From: Candidatus Avimuribaculum pullicola
GTDB lineage: Bacteria > Bacteroidota > Bacteroidia > Bacteroidales > Muribaculaceae
Length of the DNA: 64,000 nt
Direction of reading: 5' to 3'
NCBI GenBank assembly: GCA_018716295.1
Contig: DVKC01000001.1
Location: 62,001-126,000, forward strand
The number at the start of each line of letters is the position of its first letter. Within the stretch, counting starts at the first letter, position 1. This document shows, one piece after another, positions 41,412 through 50,425 of this stretch. Under the pieces are notes generated by a model. It did not search any database. It saw nothing but the letters and a program-made list of their open reading frames with translations, and had not been told where the DNA came from. Position numbers and translations under genes: made by a program.

Positions 41412-42929
41412 ATGAAAATATTTACCACAAGCGAAATACGTAGGATTGAAGAAATGTCGCTCCGTGCCGAAGGCATAGGGGAGATTGAGTTGATGGAAAG
41501 GGCTGCTTCGGCTGCTGCTTTTGAGATTATGTCGAGATGGCGGCCGGGAAAGCGGTTTGTAGTGTTTGCTGGGCCTGGCAACAACGGTGGTGATGCTCTT
41601 GCTGTGGCCCGATTGCTTGCCGAGCAGGGATATGATAGCATAGAGGTGTTTTTGTTCAACACACCCACGATGAAGTTGTCGAAAACTTGTGCGCGTAATC
41701 GTGATTTGCTCGCCAAGATGGAAAATGTGAAATTTACCGAGGTTGTCAACGAATTTATATTCCCGCCACTTGGTAAGAACGATGTGGTGATTGACGGGTT
41801 GTTTGGTGCTGGATTGAACGAACCTATCAAGGGCGGTTTTACATCGGTGGTTCAGAATATCAATGAGTCGCAGGCTTATATCGTTGCCTTGGATGTGCCA
41901 TCAGGTCTTTTCGGCGAATGGAACACAGGTACTGACCGCCGCAATATAATCAGGGCAAACTTGACGCTGACATTCCAGTTTAAGAGGCTTTCATTCTTTT
42001 TTGCCGAGAATGCTGTCAACGTGGGCGAGTGCAAGGTGCTTGACATCGATCTTAACCGCGATATAATAATGAAAACCACAAGCATTTATTATTTGCTTGA
42101 GGATTATGAAGTGAGGAACTTGTTGCGCCGTCGCCCCGACCACTGCAACAAATATGACTTTGGCAGTTTGTTGCTTGTTGCAGGACGGTATGGAATGCTC
42201 GGTGCTGCGGTGCTTGCTTCTCGTGCCGCGATGCGCGCCGGGGTGGGCATGGTCACGGTGCATAGCCCGAGGTGTGGGTTGGACGTGCTACAGACAAGTG
42301 TGCCCGAGGCATTGTTTGATGCCGACAAGAACGACATCATTACTACCGATATTGTGATGTCGCGCCGTTACAATACCGTGGCACTGGGCCCTGGTATTGG
42401 GACAAATGAGATGACGATAGATGCTATCGACCGTTTCTTGAAAAACCGCAATCTGCCATGTGTGCTTGATGCCGATGCGCTCAATTGCATAGCTGCGCGG
42501 CCGATGTTGCTGGAAAGCATTCCACAGAAGTCGATATTGACACCTCATGCAGCCGAGTTTGAACGCTTGTTTGGCAAGTTCGATACCGAGGAGGAGCGTC
42601 TGAAAAAGGCTGTTGACGTGGCCAAGGAATATAAATTGATTATAGTGCTTAAAGCACATCATACAATGGTGGTTGACAACACCGGCAAGGTGTATATCAA
42701 CACTACAGGCAATTCAGGCATGGCCACAGCCGGAAGTGGCGACGTATTGACCGGCATAATTGCCGGGTTGCTCGCCCAGGGCTATAGCCCGCAATGCAGT
42801 GCGATAATGGGTGTGTATATACATGGTGCTGCTGGCGACTTGGCTCGGCGGATACACGGCAGTTATGGCATGATGGCGAGCGACATTGTTGACAACATTG
42901 GTCGTGCCATCAGCGACATAATGATGTAG
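41412..42929 (+). CDS. nnr: Bifunctional NAD(P)H-hydrate epimerase / ADP-dependent dehydratase
   Basis: 505 aa fusion repairing damaged NAD(P)H. The N-terminal YjeF_N epimerase (1-215) shows FVVFAGPGNNGGDALAVARLL and DVVIDGLFGAGLNEPI. The C-terminal carbohydrate-kinase-like dehydratase (~225-505) shows FGSLLLVAGRYGMLGAAVLA, VALGPGIGTNEMT, VLDADALNCIA, LTPHAAEFERLFG, and the GNSGMATAGSGDVLTGIIAGL loop with the catalytic Asp. Cytoplasmic housekeeping enzyme. Likely transcribed from palindrome-promoter copy E. Confidence 0.95.
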   Translation: MKIFTTSEIRRIEEMSLRAEGIGEIELMERAASAAAFEIMSRWRPGKRFVVFAGPGNNGGDALAVARLLAEQGYDSIEVFLFNTPTMKLSKTCARNRDLLAKMENVKFTEVVNEFIFPPLGKNDVVIDGLFGAGLNEPIKGGFTSVVQNINESQAYIVALDVPSGLFGEWNTGTDRRNIIRANLTLTFQFKRLSFFFAENAVNVGECKVLDIDLNRDIIMKTTSIYYLLEDYEVRNLLRRRPDHCNKYDFGSLLLVAGRYGMLGAAVLASRAAMRAGVGMVTVHSPRCGLDVLQTSVPEALFDADKNDIITTDIVMSRRYNTVALGPGIGTNEMTIDAIDRFLKNRNLPCVLDADALNCIAARPMLLESIPQKSILTPHAAEFERLFGKFDTEEERLKKAVDVAKEYKLIIVLKAHHTMVVDNTGKVYINTTGNSGMATAGSGDVLTGIIAGLLAQGYSPQCSAIMGVYIHGAAGDLARRIHGSYGMMASDIVDNIGRAISDIMM

Positions 42930-42952
42930 TGTGTGCACCCTGTGGTGCTTGC

Positions 42953-43426
42953 TTACCATTTTTCGAGGTGATATACAATGGCAGCCCCTTCGGCATCGGT
43001 CATGGATAGCTGAAGGTCGTTGCCATTTATGTAATCGACATATACTATGTTCTCGCCCATCGACATGTGTGAGATAGGGTATGGCTCATAAAGGCACACA
43101 AGGTTGCCCTCCTCGTCATATAGTGGGTTGCCGTCGGCATCGGTTTCATACGGGAATGTGATTATAAAATAGTCGCCGCGGTTGTCCCAGTTGGCAAATC
43201 GCATTTCTGTCCCATGCAAGTTGTCAACAATTCGTTGCCCGAACACTTTGCTCTGGAACGAGAAGAACATGTTGCATTCGTAATCGCTGTCGGGTGTGCC
43301 ATCGATGGTGATTGAGGTCACTTTCCAATGTCCGAACCATTCGCCTATGTGTCCATTGTTCTGTGTGCATGATTGCAGCATCGCCACAAATGCCACAATT
43401 ATAAATGTTATGATTGATTTGTTCAT
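42953..43426 (-). CDS. Small lipocalin-like lipoprotein
   Basis: 157 aa with lipobox MLQSC (Cys20). The rest has the compact beta layout of lipocalin-like Bacteroidales lipoproteins: GEWFGHWKVTSITIDG, MFFSFQSKVFGQRI, MRFANWDNRGDYFIITFPYET and AIVYHLEKW at the end. I cannot assign a ligand. It lies 9 bp downstream of the Wzi-like gene on the same strand and probably belongs to the glsA-glsB operon transcript. Confidence 0.75.
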   Translation of the reverse strand: MNKSIITFIIVAFVAMLQSCTQNNGHIGEWFGHWKVTSITIDGTPDSDYECNMFFSFQSKVFGQRIVDNLHGTEMRFANWDNRGDYFIITFPYETDADGNPLYDEEGNLVCLYEPYPISHMSMGENIVYVDYINGNDLQLSMTDAEGAAIVYHLEKW

Positions 43427-43435
43427 TGTGTGCTT

Positions 43436-44980
43436 TTAGATGTTTAATAATCCTTCATAGCTGACGGTTACCAATCCGCCGAAGTTGTCGCCAAGCAGCG
43501 AGCCGCGGTCAATGGCAAGTTGTGCCTTAATCGCCAGTCCGGGAATTGATTTTGGTTGATATTTTCCCTCGATTGAAGCCGATGTGTCGTGTGTTTTCGA
43601 GAGAGATGGCACGTATGGCGTGCCCCATGAGTAGCGGTATGAGGCGAGCAGCCTGTAGCTCACATGCGGCGTTATGTGCCCCATCACGCCCACATGGAAG
43701 CCACGCAGACGGTTGTCGGTAATGCGCATATAGCCGTCGGTGTTGTATATAGGCGACTTGATGAATGGTGAGCCGATTACTTGTCCGTAAACTTGATATC
43801 CGTTATATTCTACGTTGTTGTAATAGTCGTCGCTGCCGGTGGCCTCGTTGGGGATAAGGTGTCCAAGCTCGAATTGCCCTGGTGCCCAGTGCATTGGACC
43901 GCTCTGGTTGGTAAGGTCGATGTATTCCACTACGGCACCTTCAATGATGCCTTGTTTGTTGCTGCGGTACTCTATGCCATAAAGCCCGTCAAACCCGTTG
44001 AGCTTGCCTATGCCTGAACCATCTTCCCATGGTGATTGGTAATAGGCTTTCAGTTCGCTGCCATTTGCAAAGCGGTATCGGCCCATCACGTCCCATGTGC
44101 CCAAGTGGTTGCCTTCGTAAAAGTTTGAATTGCCTGCCATGGGTATTATGGCTTTGAAGAACGCGCCAACGTCAGGGGTCATGTCTCTGTAATTTTTTTC
44201 ATATTCCACTCCATTGAAATACTGGTGGAACACGCCGCCGAATTGGCAAGTGGATTGCATTCCTATCAAGAACGAAAAAGGCTTGTCGGGATTGGTGCGG
44301 AAGTGAACGTATTTGTAGCAATACCATTCCTTGGTGTTGATGAATGAACTGTAATAATTGTAATGGTTTTCAAGCCACTTTGCCGGTGTACTGCTATATC
44401 CGTAAATTAGCTCGCCGCGGATTTGCACCCAACCACGAGTGAGCGGTATGTCTTGGAAATCGACAAATCCCAACCGCACTCCGGGTATTGGTCGTGCGTT
44501 GGCCGAGTAGGCCATGTCGCCGCTGCTCAGTATGTCGTTGACAAGCACCGAGCCGCGCTCTTTGAGCCCTGCCGAGATGAACAGGCAGCGGTACTTGACC
44601 TCGGCATATAATTGTTGCAGCCACACTGGCGATGGGCCTTGCTTGTTGGCATTCCAGGTGTCGGTGGGCTGGTCATAGCGGGCATATTCAGTCTTGGAAG
44701 AGTATCCGCCTATCACGTCTAAGCCAAATCCGTAGCTGAAACGTTGCGATGTATCCATTTTTTTCTCGGCCGAAGCTCGTAGCAGCGTGGAATAGGGCTG
44801 GGTGAGAGTGCCGTGTACGTTCGACATCATGTAATATGGGGCAAAGTCGCCACTTCCCGCATTGGCAGTCAGTGATATGCGGTAATCTATCTGCATCTGC
44901 GGCATTGCTTGAACCCAGCTTGTGGCAATGGCCACGCATGGCAGCAACATTCTGAGCAGAAATCGTGTGATGTGTTGCAT
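43436..44980 (-). CDS. Capsule-assembly Wzi-like outer-membrane barrel protein
   Basis: 514 aa with signal peptide (LLRMLLPCVAIATSWVQAM) and a ~18-strand barrel rich in Tyr, Phe and Trp. Its plan resembles capsule-assembly protein Wzi (PF14052): GDFAPYYMMSNVHGTL, LISAGLKERGSVLVND-like (LFISAGLKERGSVL), WVQIRGELIYGYSS and a final GGLVTVSYEGLLNI. Wzi is a lectin that holds capsule to the cell surface in E. coli; whether this one does is unknown. ATG 44980 is used, giving a 20-bp gap after glsB; the in-frame start at 45022 would overlap glsB. No capsule gene cluster is adjacent; the glycine-lipid genes are. Confidence 0.8.
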   Translation of the reverse strand: MQHITRFLLRMLLPCVAIATSWVQAMPQMQIDYRISLTANAGSGDFAPYYMMSNVHGTLTQPYSTLLRASAEKKMDTSQRFSYGFGLDVIGGYSSKTEYARYDQPTDTWNANKQGPSPVWLQQLYAEVKYRCLFISAGLKERGSVLVNDILSSGDMAYSANARPIPGVRLGFVDFQDIPLTRGWVQIRGELIYGYSSTPAKWLENHYNYYSSFINTKEWYCYKYVHFRTNPDKPFSFLIGMQSTCQFGGVFHQYFNGVEYEKNYRDMTPDVGAFFKAIIPMAGNSNFYEGNHLGTWDVMGRYRFANGSELKAYYQSPWEDGSGIGKLNGFDGLYGIEYRSNKQGIIEGAVVEYIDLTNQSGPMHWAPGQFELGHLIPNEATGSDDYYNNVEYNGYQVYGQVIGSPFIKSPIYNTDGYMRITDNRLRGFHVGVMGHITPHVSYRLLASYRYSWGTPYVPSLSKTHDTSASIEGKYQPKSIPGLAIKAQLAIDRGSLLGDNFGGLVTVSYEGLLNI

Positions 44981-45000
44981 GAAATGAGTGATTCTTGTTG

Positions 45001-45966
45001 TTATTGTCGTGAGCCGCAGCACTTGCTGTATGATGCAGCTTCGGTGCTGTCAAATGTGTTGATGTGGCGGCTCTTTTTTTCTTCGGTGATTTCGGCTATT
45101 GAGAAGAATATGCCACTTTCCTCGACCTCGCCGAACTCATGGTTGATGGCTGTCCCAAACATTCGCATCGATGGTGAGAGGCTTATGTAGGCGTTTACAA
45201 GTGGGGGTATGTTGTAGCCGTGTAACCTGACGAACTTGTTGACGCGCAAGTAGTCGCTTTTGAAATCCTCGCCAGTCACTACTTTGTGCATGGCAGCAGG
45301 GTCGCTGTCAATGACGAGCGGTACCATGGGCCACACCAATTTGTCGGGGTCGGGGAAGTAGGTGTGCAGGAAGTATAGCAGTATGTCGCGGCATTGCCGT
45401 GAATAACTTGGATACATGGTCACCTTGCCAAACAGGTATTTGGTGCTTGGGTGGAGCACTGTGAGTGCACCCAATCCGTCCCACAGGTTGTCGAGCGAAT
45501 AAATCGACTTGCTGCCAGCCTTGGTTGATTGGTATTTAAGTGATACGAACGAGCGTCCCAATTCCATTGTTATCGGCAGGTAGTCGCGCAAGAACTTTTC
45601 CGAGAAGTTGAACATGTGCGAGGTGGCGATGCGGGGTATGTTGCCATTTATTTCGATATCTTCGCCATAGATAAAACGGTAACCGCCTACGATTTCGCGT
45701 TCTTCGGGGTTCCACACGATAAGTTGTTGGCATGGGCGCGGCATGGTGTCGAATTCATCTATGTCGCATGCTTTTCCCGTGCCGCCGCCAGCTGAGCGGA
45801 AAGCCCATTCGCGCAGTCGGCCTATTTCGGTCATTGTGCATGGCGAGGTATGTGCATCTACCACATATATTTCATTTTTGCCCTTATTGGTGTGCCGCAG
45901 GAAACGTTCTTGCGTCAGCTCGGCGGCAACTGCGTCCTTGTCAACAGGGTCGATAATAGGTTCCAT
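45001..45966 (-). CDS. glsB: Glycine-lipid N-acyltransferase, GlsB-like (OlsB family)
   Basis: 321 aa GNAT-like/OlsB-type N-acyltransferase (acetyltransf_5 family). Segments: TEIGRLREWAFRSAGGGTG, IDEFDTMPRPCQQLIVWN, IVGGYRFIYGEDIEING, ELGRSFVSLKYQSTKAGSK (the conserved ELGRSFV) and YLFGKVTMYPSYSRQCRDIL. It is expected to N-acylate glycine with a 3-hydroxy fatty acid. The gene starts 2 bp after the GlsA-like gene stop, the same order as the characterised glsB/glsA pair of Bacteroides thetaiotaomicron (BT_3459/BT_3458). The C-terminus is Cys-containing and Ser-rich (YSKCCGSRQ). Confidence 0.85.
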   Translation of the reverse strand: MEPIIDPVDKDAVAAELTQERFLRHTNKGKNEIYVVDAHTSPCTMTEIGRLREWAFRSAGGGTGKACDIDEFDTMPRPCQQLIVWNPEEREIVGGYRFIYGEDIEINGNIPRIATSHMFNFSEKFLRDYLPITMELGRSFVSLKYQSTKAGSKSIYSLDNLWDGLGALTVLHPSTKYLFGKVTMYPSYSRQCRDILLYFLHTYFPDPDKLVWPMVPLVIDSDPAAMHKVVTGEDFKSDYLRVNKFVRLHGYNIPPLVNAYISLSPSMRMFGTAINHEFGEVEESGIFFSIAEITEEKKSRHINTFDSTEAASYSKCCGSRQ

Positions 45967-45968
45967 AA

Positions 45969-46817
45969 TTAGTTTTTTGGTGTTATTGATTGTGTTTTAA
46001 GGTTATACACGACACGTTTCACTTCTTGAGCCAAGTCGCGTAGAGCCTGTCCGTCGGTGAACGTTTGCCACTTAATGGGCTTGCCGATGTAAATGTTAAA
46101 ACTTTTTCCGCGGTTTTTGAACATCTCGTCGGGTAGCAAAATCATTTCGATGTTGAATTTTATGCCTAATCGCTTGCGCATTTGTGCCATCTTGTAGAAG
46201 AAGTCGGAGTTGAGCCCGTCAAAGAATATTGGCACTACATCGCGTCGGTATTCGATGCTTTTGCTTATGAAGCCCTTGGTCCACTCAAGGTCGCTGACTA
46301 TGCCGTCGGTATTGCGCCGCGAGCATATCCCAGCTGGGAATGTGGCTATTTGTCCGTTGCCAGCCATGGCCTCGTTGATGCACTTGGCCACTTCGTGTGA
46401 TTGACGGCCAACCTTGTTGGCTGGCAAGAATACATCGCGCAGCGGTACGACTTGCATGAGCATGTCGTTGACAATGAACTTGAGATGCTTGTCGTAATGG
46501 TGTCCCAGCAACGCAATCAAGGCCATGCCGTCGAGCCCTCCGAGTGGGTGGTTTGAAACGAAGATGTATCGCCTCGAGCCGTTGGCTGGCAAGTTTTCGC
46601 CACCCACGACGTTTGTCTTGATGCCGAGGTCGGTGAGGACTGCATCGGCGAAGTCCACCCCTGTTTTGTCGTGATTCTTGAGCAGCAAGTGGTTGAGCTC
46701 GTCTTGGTGTATGATGCGTTCGAGCCATTTCACCACACATCGCGGTATGTAGCGGTGCTTCTTGGGCATTTTGGCTTCAAGAACTTTCGACACGTCTATT
46801 CTCAACGTTTCTCCCAT
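45969..46817 (-). CDS. glsA: Glycine-lipid O-acyltransferase, GlsA-like (PlsC family)
   Basis: 282 aa PlsC-type acyltransferase. The acyltransferase motif is SNHPLGGLDGM with His90 and Asp96 (HX5D, rather than the HX4D of AGPATs), followed by the FPAGICSRR block (~157) and VVPIFFDGLNSDFFY. It would add the second acyl chain to N-acylglycine to yield the diacylated glycine lipid, an abundant Bacteroidales membrane lipid. Preceded by a TATATTTG box on the minus strand (46861-46854). First gene of an operon with glsB, the Wzi-like barrel and the lipoprotein at 42953. Confidence 0.85.
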   Translation of the reverse strand: MGETLRIDVSKVLEAKMPKKHRYIPRCVVKWLERIIHQDELNHLLLKNHDKTGVDFADAVLTDLGIKTNVVGGENLPANGSRRYIFVSNHPLGGLDGMALIALLGHHYDKHLKFIVNDMLMQVVPLRDVFLPANKVGRQSHEVAKCINEAMAGNGQIATFPAGICSRRNTDGIVSDLEWTKGFISKSIEYRRDVVPIFFDGLNSDFFYKMAQMRKRLGIKFNIEMILLPDEMFKNRGKSFNIYIGKPIKWQTFTDGQALRDLAQEVKRVVYNLKTQSITPKN

Positions 46818-46930
46818 TTACAGTAGATTTGCCAAAAATTTGGAAAACTGTTGCAAATATAACAAACTGTTTTGAATTATTCCCAATAAACATGTTGCTA
46901 ATGTGTCGCCATGCAGGTGGTGCAGGTATA

Positions 46931-46962
46931 TTTGGTGGAGTGTCGGTTAAATGGTAAATTTG
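46931..46962 (+). promoter_or_regulatory. Promoter of the LytS-like kinase gene
   Basis: TTTG (46931-46934) and TAAATTTG (46955-46962), 20 nt apart: a perfect match, 36 bp before the ATG. Confidence 0.65.
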
Positions 46963-46998
46963 CAAACAAAATAGTATCAAAAAATTACACATATTGTT

Positions 46999-49023
46999 AT
47001 GTCCAATACACGTCGAAATTACCTTCTTGCTATCATGGCAACTGTCTTTGTCGTTTTGCTGTTGCTGTTTTGGGGCTTGTGTTATGAGAAGCCTGCCGAC
47101 AAAGACGATGCGGTTATGGATCGTGAATTTGCAAGGCTCAGGGACTCGATATACACCAACCCGCATTTTGTGTTGGAAACTGTCGGGCTTATGCAGTCGG
47201 GAATGACCGACAGTGCTAAATATTATCGACTTGAGATGCTCAAGGCGAGCGTGGCTTATTATCAAGGTGACAACAGCGTCGGTGATGAAGTGTGTGACAG
47301 GATACTTGAATATTGCCACAGGAAGGGTGATACCGAACTTGAATTGCAATTCTGGAATTACCACGGGAACTATATAATGTTGACGCTCGGTTTGCGCGAT
47401 TCGGCAAAGGCGTGCTACAGCAAGGCTTACAAGTTGCTGAGCGACCGCAGCAGTGCTTCGTGGAAGGTCAATATTTCTATTAACTTGGCCGATGCGTGCC
47501 GCCTCACTGGCAATCCTGCCGAGGCAAGTCATTATTATCGCCGAGCTTTGGCAGTGATTGATTCCACTGGGGTTGATGGCAGCTTGTTCAACGTGTATAT
47601 CGGGCTTGGGCAGACTTATGCCGAGATTGCCAATTACACCGAAGCCGAACGCTATTTTGCATTGGCCGGGAATATGCTCGGTGATGTAGAGGGGAATTAT
47701 GACAGATTTCTTTATTACAATTCCTATGGCAACTGCTTGTATTTTGCACATCGATATGACGATGCGCTGGAACAGTTCAGGCTTGCCGTGCCATACGCGG
47801 CCAAGTTGAAGCAACCTGCCGCGATATGTATTGCCGAAACCAATCTGTGTGAAGTGAACATGATGCTTGACAGCATTCCCCAGGCTCGGCAGCACCTTGG
47901 CCGTGCCATATTGTGGCTCGGGAAATTGCCTGGCGATGCGCTGATGAAGTTTTATATATATAGCCTTGCTGGCGACTTGGCATTGAAAAGCGGCAGTGTC
48001 GTAGAAGCCAACCGTTATTTCTTGCAGGCTGGCGACACAACGGTTGTCGGGGCGCGGGAGATGGCTTTGCATTATTCGAGGTTGCAACGGCTATATGCCA
48101 GTTTGCATGATTATGCCAAGGCCTACCATTACTTGCAACGTGCCGAATATTACGACAACTTGATAAGAAACAACACCATGAGCAACCAGATTGCTGAAAT
48201 CGAGTTGCGTTATCGCCAAGACACGACTATAATGCAGCAGCGGCTTGTGATCTCGGAAAAGGAAACCGAGGTGCGAACGCTTGAGGTGCAAATTTTCGTC
48301 ATTGCCATTGTGGCATTGCTGGCGATTTCGGGAGTAGTGATTTTCTCGATGTATCGCCGTCGCCGCCGCATGATGGAAGAGATAGGGCTGCGGCAGTCGC
48401 TTTATGCCATGCGTCTGGCAAATATCCGCAACCGCATATCGCCACACTTCGTGTTCAACGTGCTTAATCGTGAGCTCTCGGTTGGCAATCCAGGCATTGA
48501 GAACCTTGTGAAGCTGTTGCGCACTAATTTGCAATTGTGCGACCGTTACATTGTGTCGCTTGCCGAGGAACTCGCTTTTGTCGATACGTATGTTGCGGTC
48601 GAGGCTCCGGCTTTGGGTAGCCAATTCCGATATACCAAGCACATTGCCGATGACGTAGATGTCGCGCAAGTGGTTATACCGTCAATGATGGTGCAAATTT
48701 TTGTGGAGAATGCCATCAAGCATGGTTTGCGCGGATATGATGGTGAGGGTAAATACTTGGATATCACTGTAGAACGGCACGATGATGCGATTGCCATATC
48801 GATTGAAAATGAGGGGAATGCGACATCACACATCAGCACGTCGAGCAATACTGGCACTGGAATGAAAGTGGTGACACAGACTGCCAACTTGCTTAACGAA
48901 CGTAATGAGCGCAATATAGACATCAACATTGAACGCCAACAGTCGGCCGATGGCTTGTCGGCTATTTACACAGTGACGATTGTTATTCCCGACCACTTCG
49001 ATTTCACTGTCATAAACAACTGA
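46999..49023 (+). CDS. TPR-containing LytS-type sensor histidine kinase
   Basis: 674 aa. N-terminal membrane segment (~10-27), periplasmic tetratricopeptide-like repeats (~75-385), a coiled stretch, a second membrane segment (~431-451, VQIFVIAIVALLAISGVVIF), then a His_kinase domain with H-box NRISPHFVFNVLNREL (His483) and a HATPase domain (MVQIFVENAIKHGLRG; GTGMKVVTQTANLL). The PHF(V/L)FN motif is the LytS/YehU signature. The usual partner is a LytTR response regulator, but none lies in the window. It is convergent with lrgB. In Gram-positives LytSR controls lrgAB; a similar link here is inference. Confidence 0.9.
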   Translation: MSNTRRNYLLAIMATVFVVLLLLFWGLCYEKPADKDDAVMDREFARLRDSIYTNPHFVLETVGLMQSGMTDSAKYYRLEMLKASVAYYQGDNSVGDEVCDRILEYCHRKGDTELELQFWNYHGNYIMLTLGLRDSAKACYSKAYKLLSDRSSASWKVNISINLADACRLTGNPAEASHYYRRALAVIDSTGVDGSLFNVYIGLGQTYAEIANYTEAERYFALAGNMLGDVEGNYDRFLYYNSYGNCLYFAHRYDDALEQFRLAVPYAAKLKQPAAICIAETNLCEVNMMLDSIPQARQHLGRAILWLGKLPGDALMKFYIYSLAGDLALKSGSVVEANRYFLQAGDTTVVGAREMALHYSRLQRLYASLHDYAKAYHYLQRAEYYDNLIRNNTMSNQIAEIELRYRQDTTIMQQRLVISEKETEVRTLEVQIFVIAIVALLAISGVVIFSMYRRRRRMMEEIGLRQSLYAMRLANIRNRISPHFVFNVLNRELSVGNPGIENLVKLLRTNLQLCDRYIVSLAEELAFVDTYVAVEAPALGSQFRYTKHIADDVDVAQVVIPSMMVQIFVENAIKHGLRGYDGEGKYLDITVERHDDAIAISIENEGNATSHISTSSNTGTGMKVVTQTANLLNERNERNIDINIERQQSADGLSAIYTVTIVIPDHFDFTVINN

Positions 49024-49038
49024 TGCCCGGCATCGGCT

Positions 49039-49734
49039 TTACAGCATTCCCATCAAGTCGAGTATGGTGGGAGTGAGCAGGGCGGTGAATATGCCGTTGA
49101 TTGTCAGCCCGAGGCTTGCAAATGCACCATACTTGCCGCTGACATCCATAGCCCTTGACGTACCCATGGCATGTGCTGCCGTGCCCATCGACAAGCCTTG
49201 TGCTATGGGGCTGCCTATGTGTGTGAGCTTCATTACTCTGAAACCTGTCATTCCGCCAAAGATACCCACGCATATTACGACGGCGGCGGTGAGCGGCGGT
49301 ATGCCACCAACGGCCCGTGTTACTTCCATGGCGATGGGGGTAGTGACCGATTTGGCAGCAAGCGACAGCACTACATCTTGCGTTGCGCCGAGCATACGTG
49401 CCACAAGCACTACCGAAATAATTCCTACCACGCAGCCTGCGAGTTCCGAGGCAATAAGCGGTAACAGTTGCTTGCGAATGGCCGACAGCTCTTTGTAAAG
49501 TGGCACACCCAGTGCGACCACGGCTGGTTTAAGCCAAAATTCTATCAAGCGGCCTCCCTCGTTGTATGTTTCGATGCTCACACCTGTGGTTTTGAGGAAT
49601 GCAATAAGCACCACAGCCGACACTAATATGGGGTTGAGTATCGTCCAGCCAGTGCGTAACTGTAATATTTGGCTTGCTGCATACACGATAAATGTCAGTG
49701 CCAGCAGGAAGTACATGTTATTTAGATATTCCAT
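49039..49734 (-). CDS. lrgB: LrgB family protein
   Basis: 231 aa, polytopic. Family segments: TFIVYAASQILQLRTGWTILNPI, IEFWLKPAVVALGVPLYKEL, VLSLAAKSVTTPIAMEVTRAVGG (the LrgB signature) and LTAAVVICVGIFGGMTGFRVMKL. In staphylococci LrgAB modulates autolysis; in other bacteria LrgB-type proteins have been linked to pyruvate or glycolate transport. Overlaps lrgA by 17 bp on the same strand. Confidence 0.9.
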   Translation of the reverse strand: MEYLNNMYFLLALTFIVYAASQILQLRTGWTILNPILVSAVVLIAFLKTTGVSIETYNEGGRLIEFWLKPAVVALGVPLYKELSAIRKQLLPLIASELAGCVVGIISVVLVARMLGATQDVVLSLAAKSVTTPIAMEVTRAVGGIPPLTAAVVICVGIFGGMTGFRVMKLTHIGSPIAQGLSMGTAAHAMGTSRAMDVSGKYGAFASLGLTINGIFTALLTPTILDLMGML

Positions 49735-50083
49735 GACCGCCCCCTCCCACGAGCTTCCGCATGAGTTGGTGTACCCAGCCGGTGACGATTATAACAAGCA
49801 TTGTGCTCAATGCCGATGCCAGCAGTATGGGGAGCCACTGTGCACGGATAATGTCGAAAAACAGCATTAGCGACACTGCTGCTGGAACAAAAAAGAACCC
49901 GAGGTTTTTAACAAGGAAATTTGCCATGCCTTCAACCCAGCTTAGGCGTATGACACGGAAGTGCAGCAGGGCAGTGAGCAGTAGCATTCCTATCATGCTC
50001 GATGGCAACTTGATGCCAGTGAGCCACACTATTAGTTCGCCGAGTGCGAGGCACCCGAAGATGATTGCGCATTGTACGACCAT
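49718..50083 (-). CDS. lrgA: CidA/LrgA family protein
   Basis: 121 aa with four predicted membrane helices; family segments are GELIVWLTGIKLPSSMIGMLLL and GFFFVPAAVSLMLFFDIIRAQWLP. Acts with LrgB, either as a holin-like regulator or as a small-acid transporter subunit. The stop overlaps the lrgB start, so translation is coupled. Confidence 0.9.
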   Translation of the reverse strand: MVVQCAIIFGCLALGELIVWLTGIKLPSSMIGMLLLTALLHFRVIRLSWVEGMANFLVKNLGFFFVPAAVSLMLFFDIIRAQWLPILLASALSTMLVIIVTGWVHQLMRKLVGGGGHGISK

Positions 50084-50109
50084 AAAACAATCTTTCTAAA
50101 AATCGGGCG

Positions 50110-50143
50110 CAAAGTTAGCACGACTTTTTATATTGGTGACAAA
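50110..50143 (-). promoter_or_regulatory. Promoter of lrgAB
   Basis: Minus strand TTTG (50143-50140) and TAACTTTG (50117-50110), 22 nt apart, 27 bp upstream of the lrgA ATG. Confidence 0.55.
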
Positions 50144-50296
50144 AAAATGATATTTTTTTAACGTGCAATATAATAGAATTTATTGCAGTGAAATGGTTTC
50201 GGTGTGTTGATGCATCATGTAACATGGTGCCGAGTCGCTATTGCATGGCGGCATTATGTTCGTTTTGTGCTTTCCGGGGGAATATGATTGCAAAAA

Positions 50297-50346
50297 AACT
50301 TCGGAGATGCTGCACACTGCTGATGGTGCGCAGTATCTCCGAAGTT
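50297..50346 (-). terminator. Intrinsic terminator of trpS
   Basis: AACTTCGGAGAT (50297-50308) pairs with ATCTCCGAAGTT (50335-50346); on the minus strand the stem is followed by TTTTTTTGC. It lies ~80 bp after the trpS stop. Confidence 0.8.
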
Positions 50347-50358
50347 GTTGTTCTCTGG

Positions 50359-50399
50359 GCGGGTAGCTACCCGCAGGTTTGCCTTTATGAGGGCAAACC
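50359..50399. repeat. Two further palindromes in the trpS downstream region
   Basis: GCGGGTAGCTACCCGC (50359-50374) is a perfect 16-bp palindrome, and GGTTTGCC/GGCAAACC (50376-50383/50392-50399) form a second stem. With the terminator at 50297-50346, three hairpins follow the trpS stop in series. The remaining gap 50144-50296 holds no gene I can support. Confidence 0.55.
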
Positions 50400-50425
50400 C
50401 TATTTCAACATACCCAGTGTGTGGG

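Noticed and set aside
46777-48087. 436-codon open frame antisense to the LytS-like kinase
   Set aside because: It covers the TPR region of the kinase gene and runs into glsA; composition is typical of an antisense shadow and no motif is visible.
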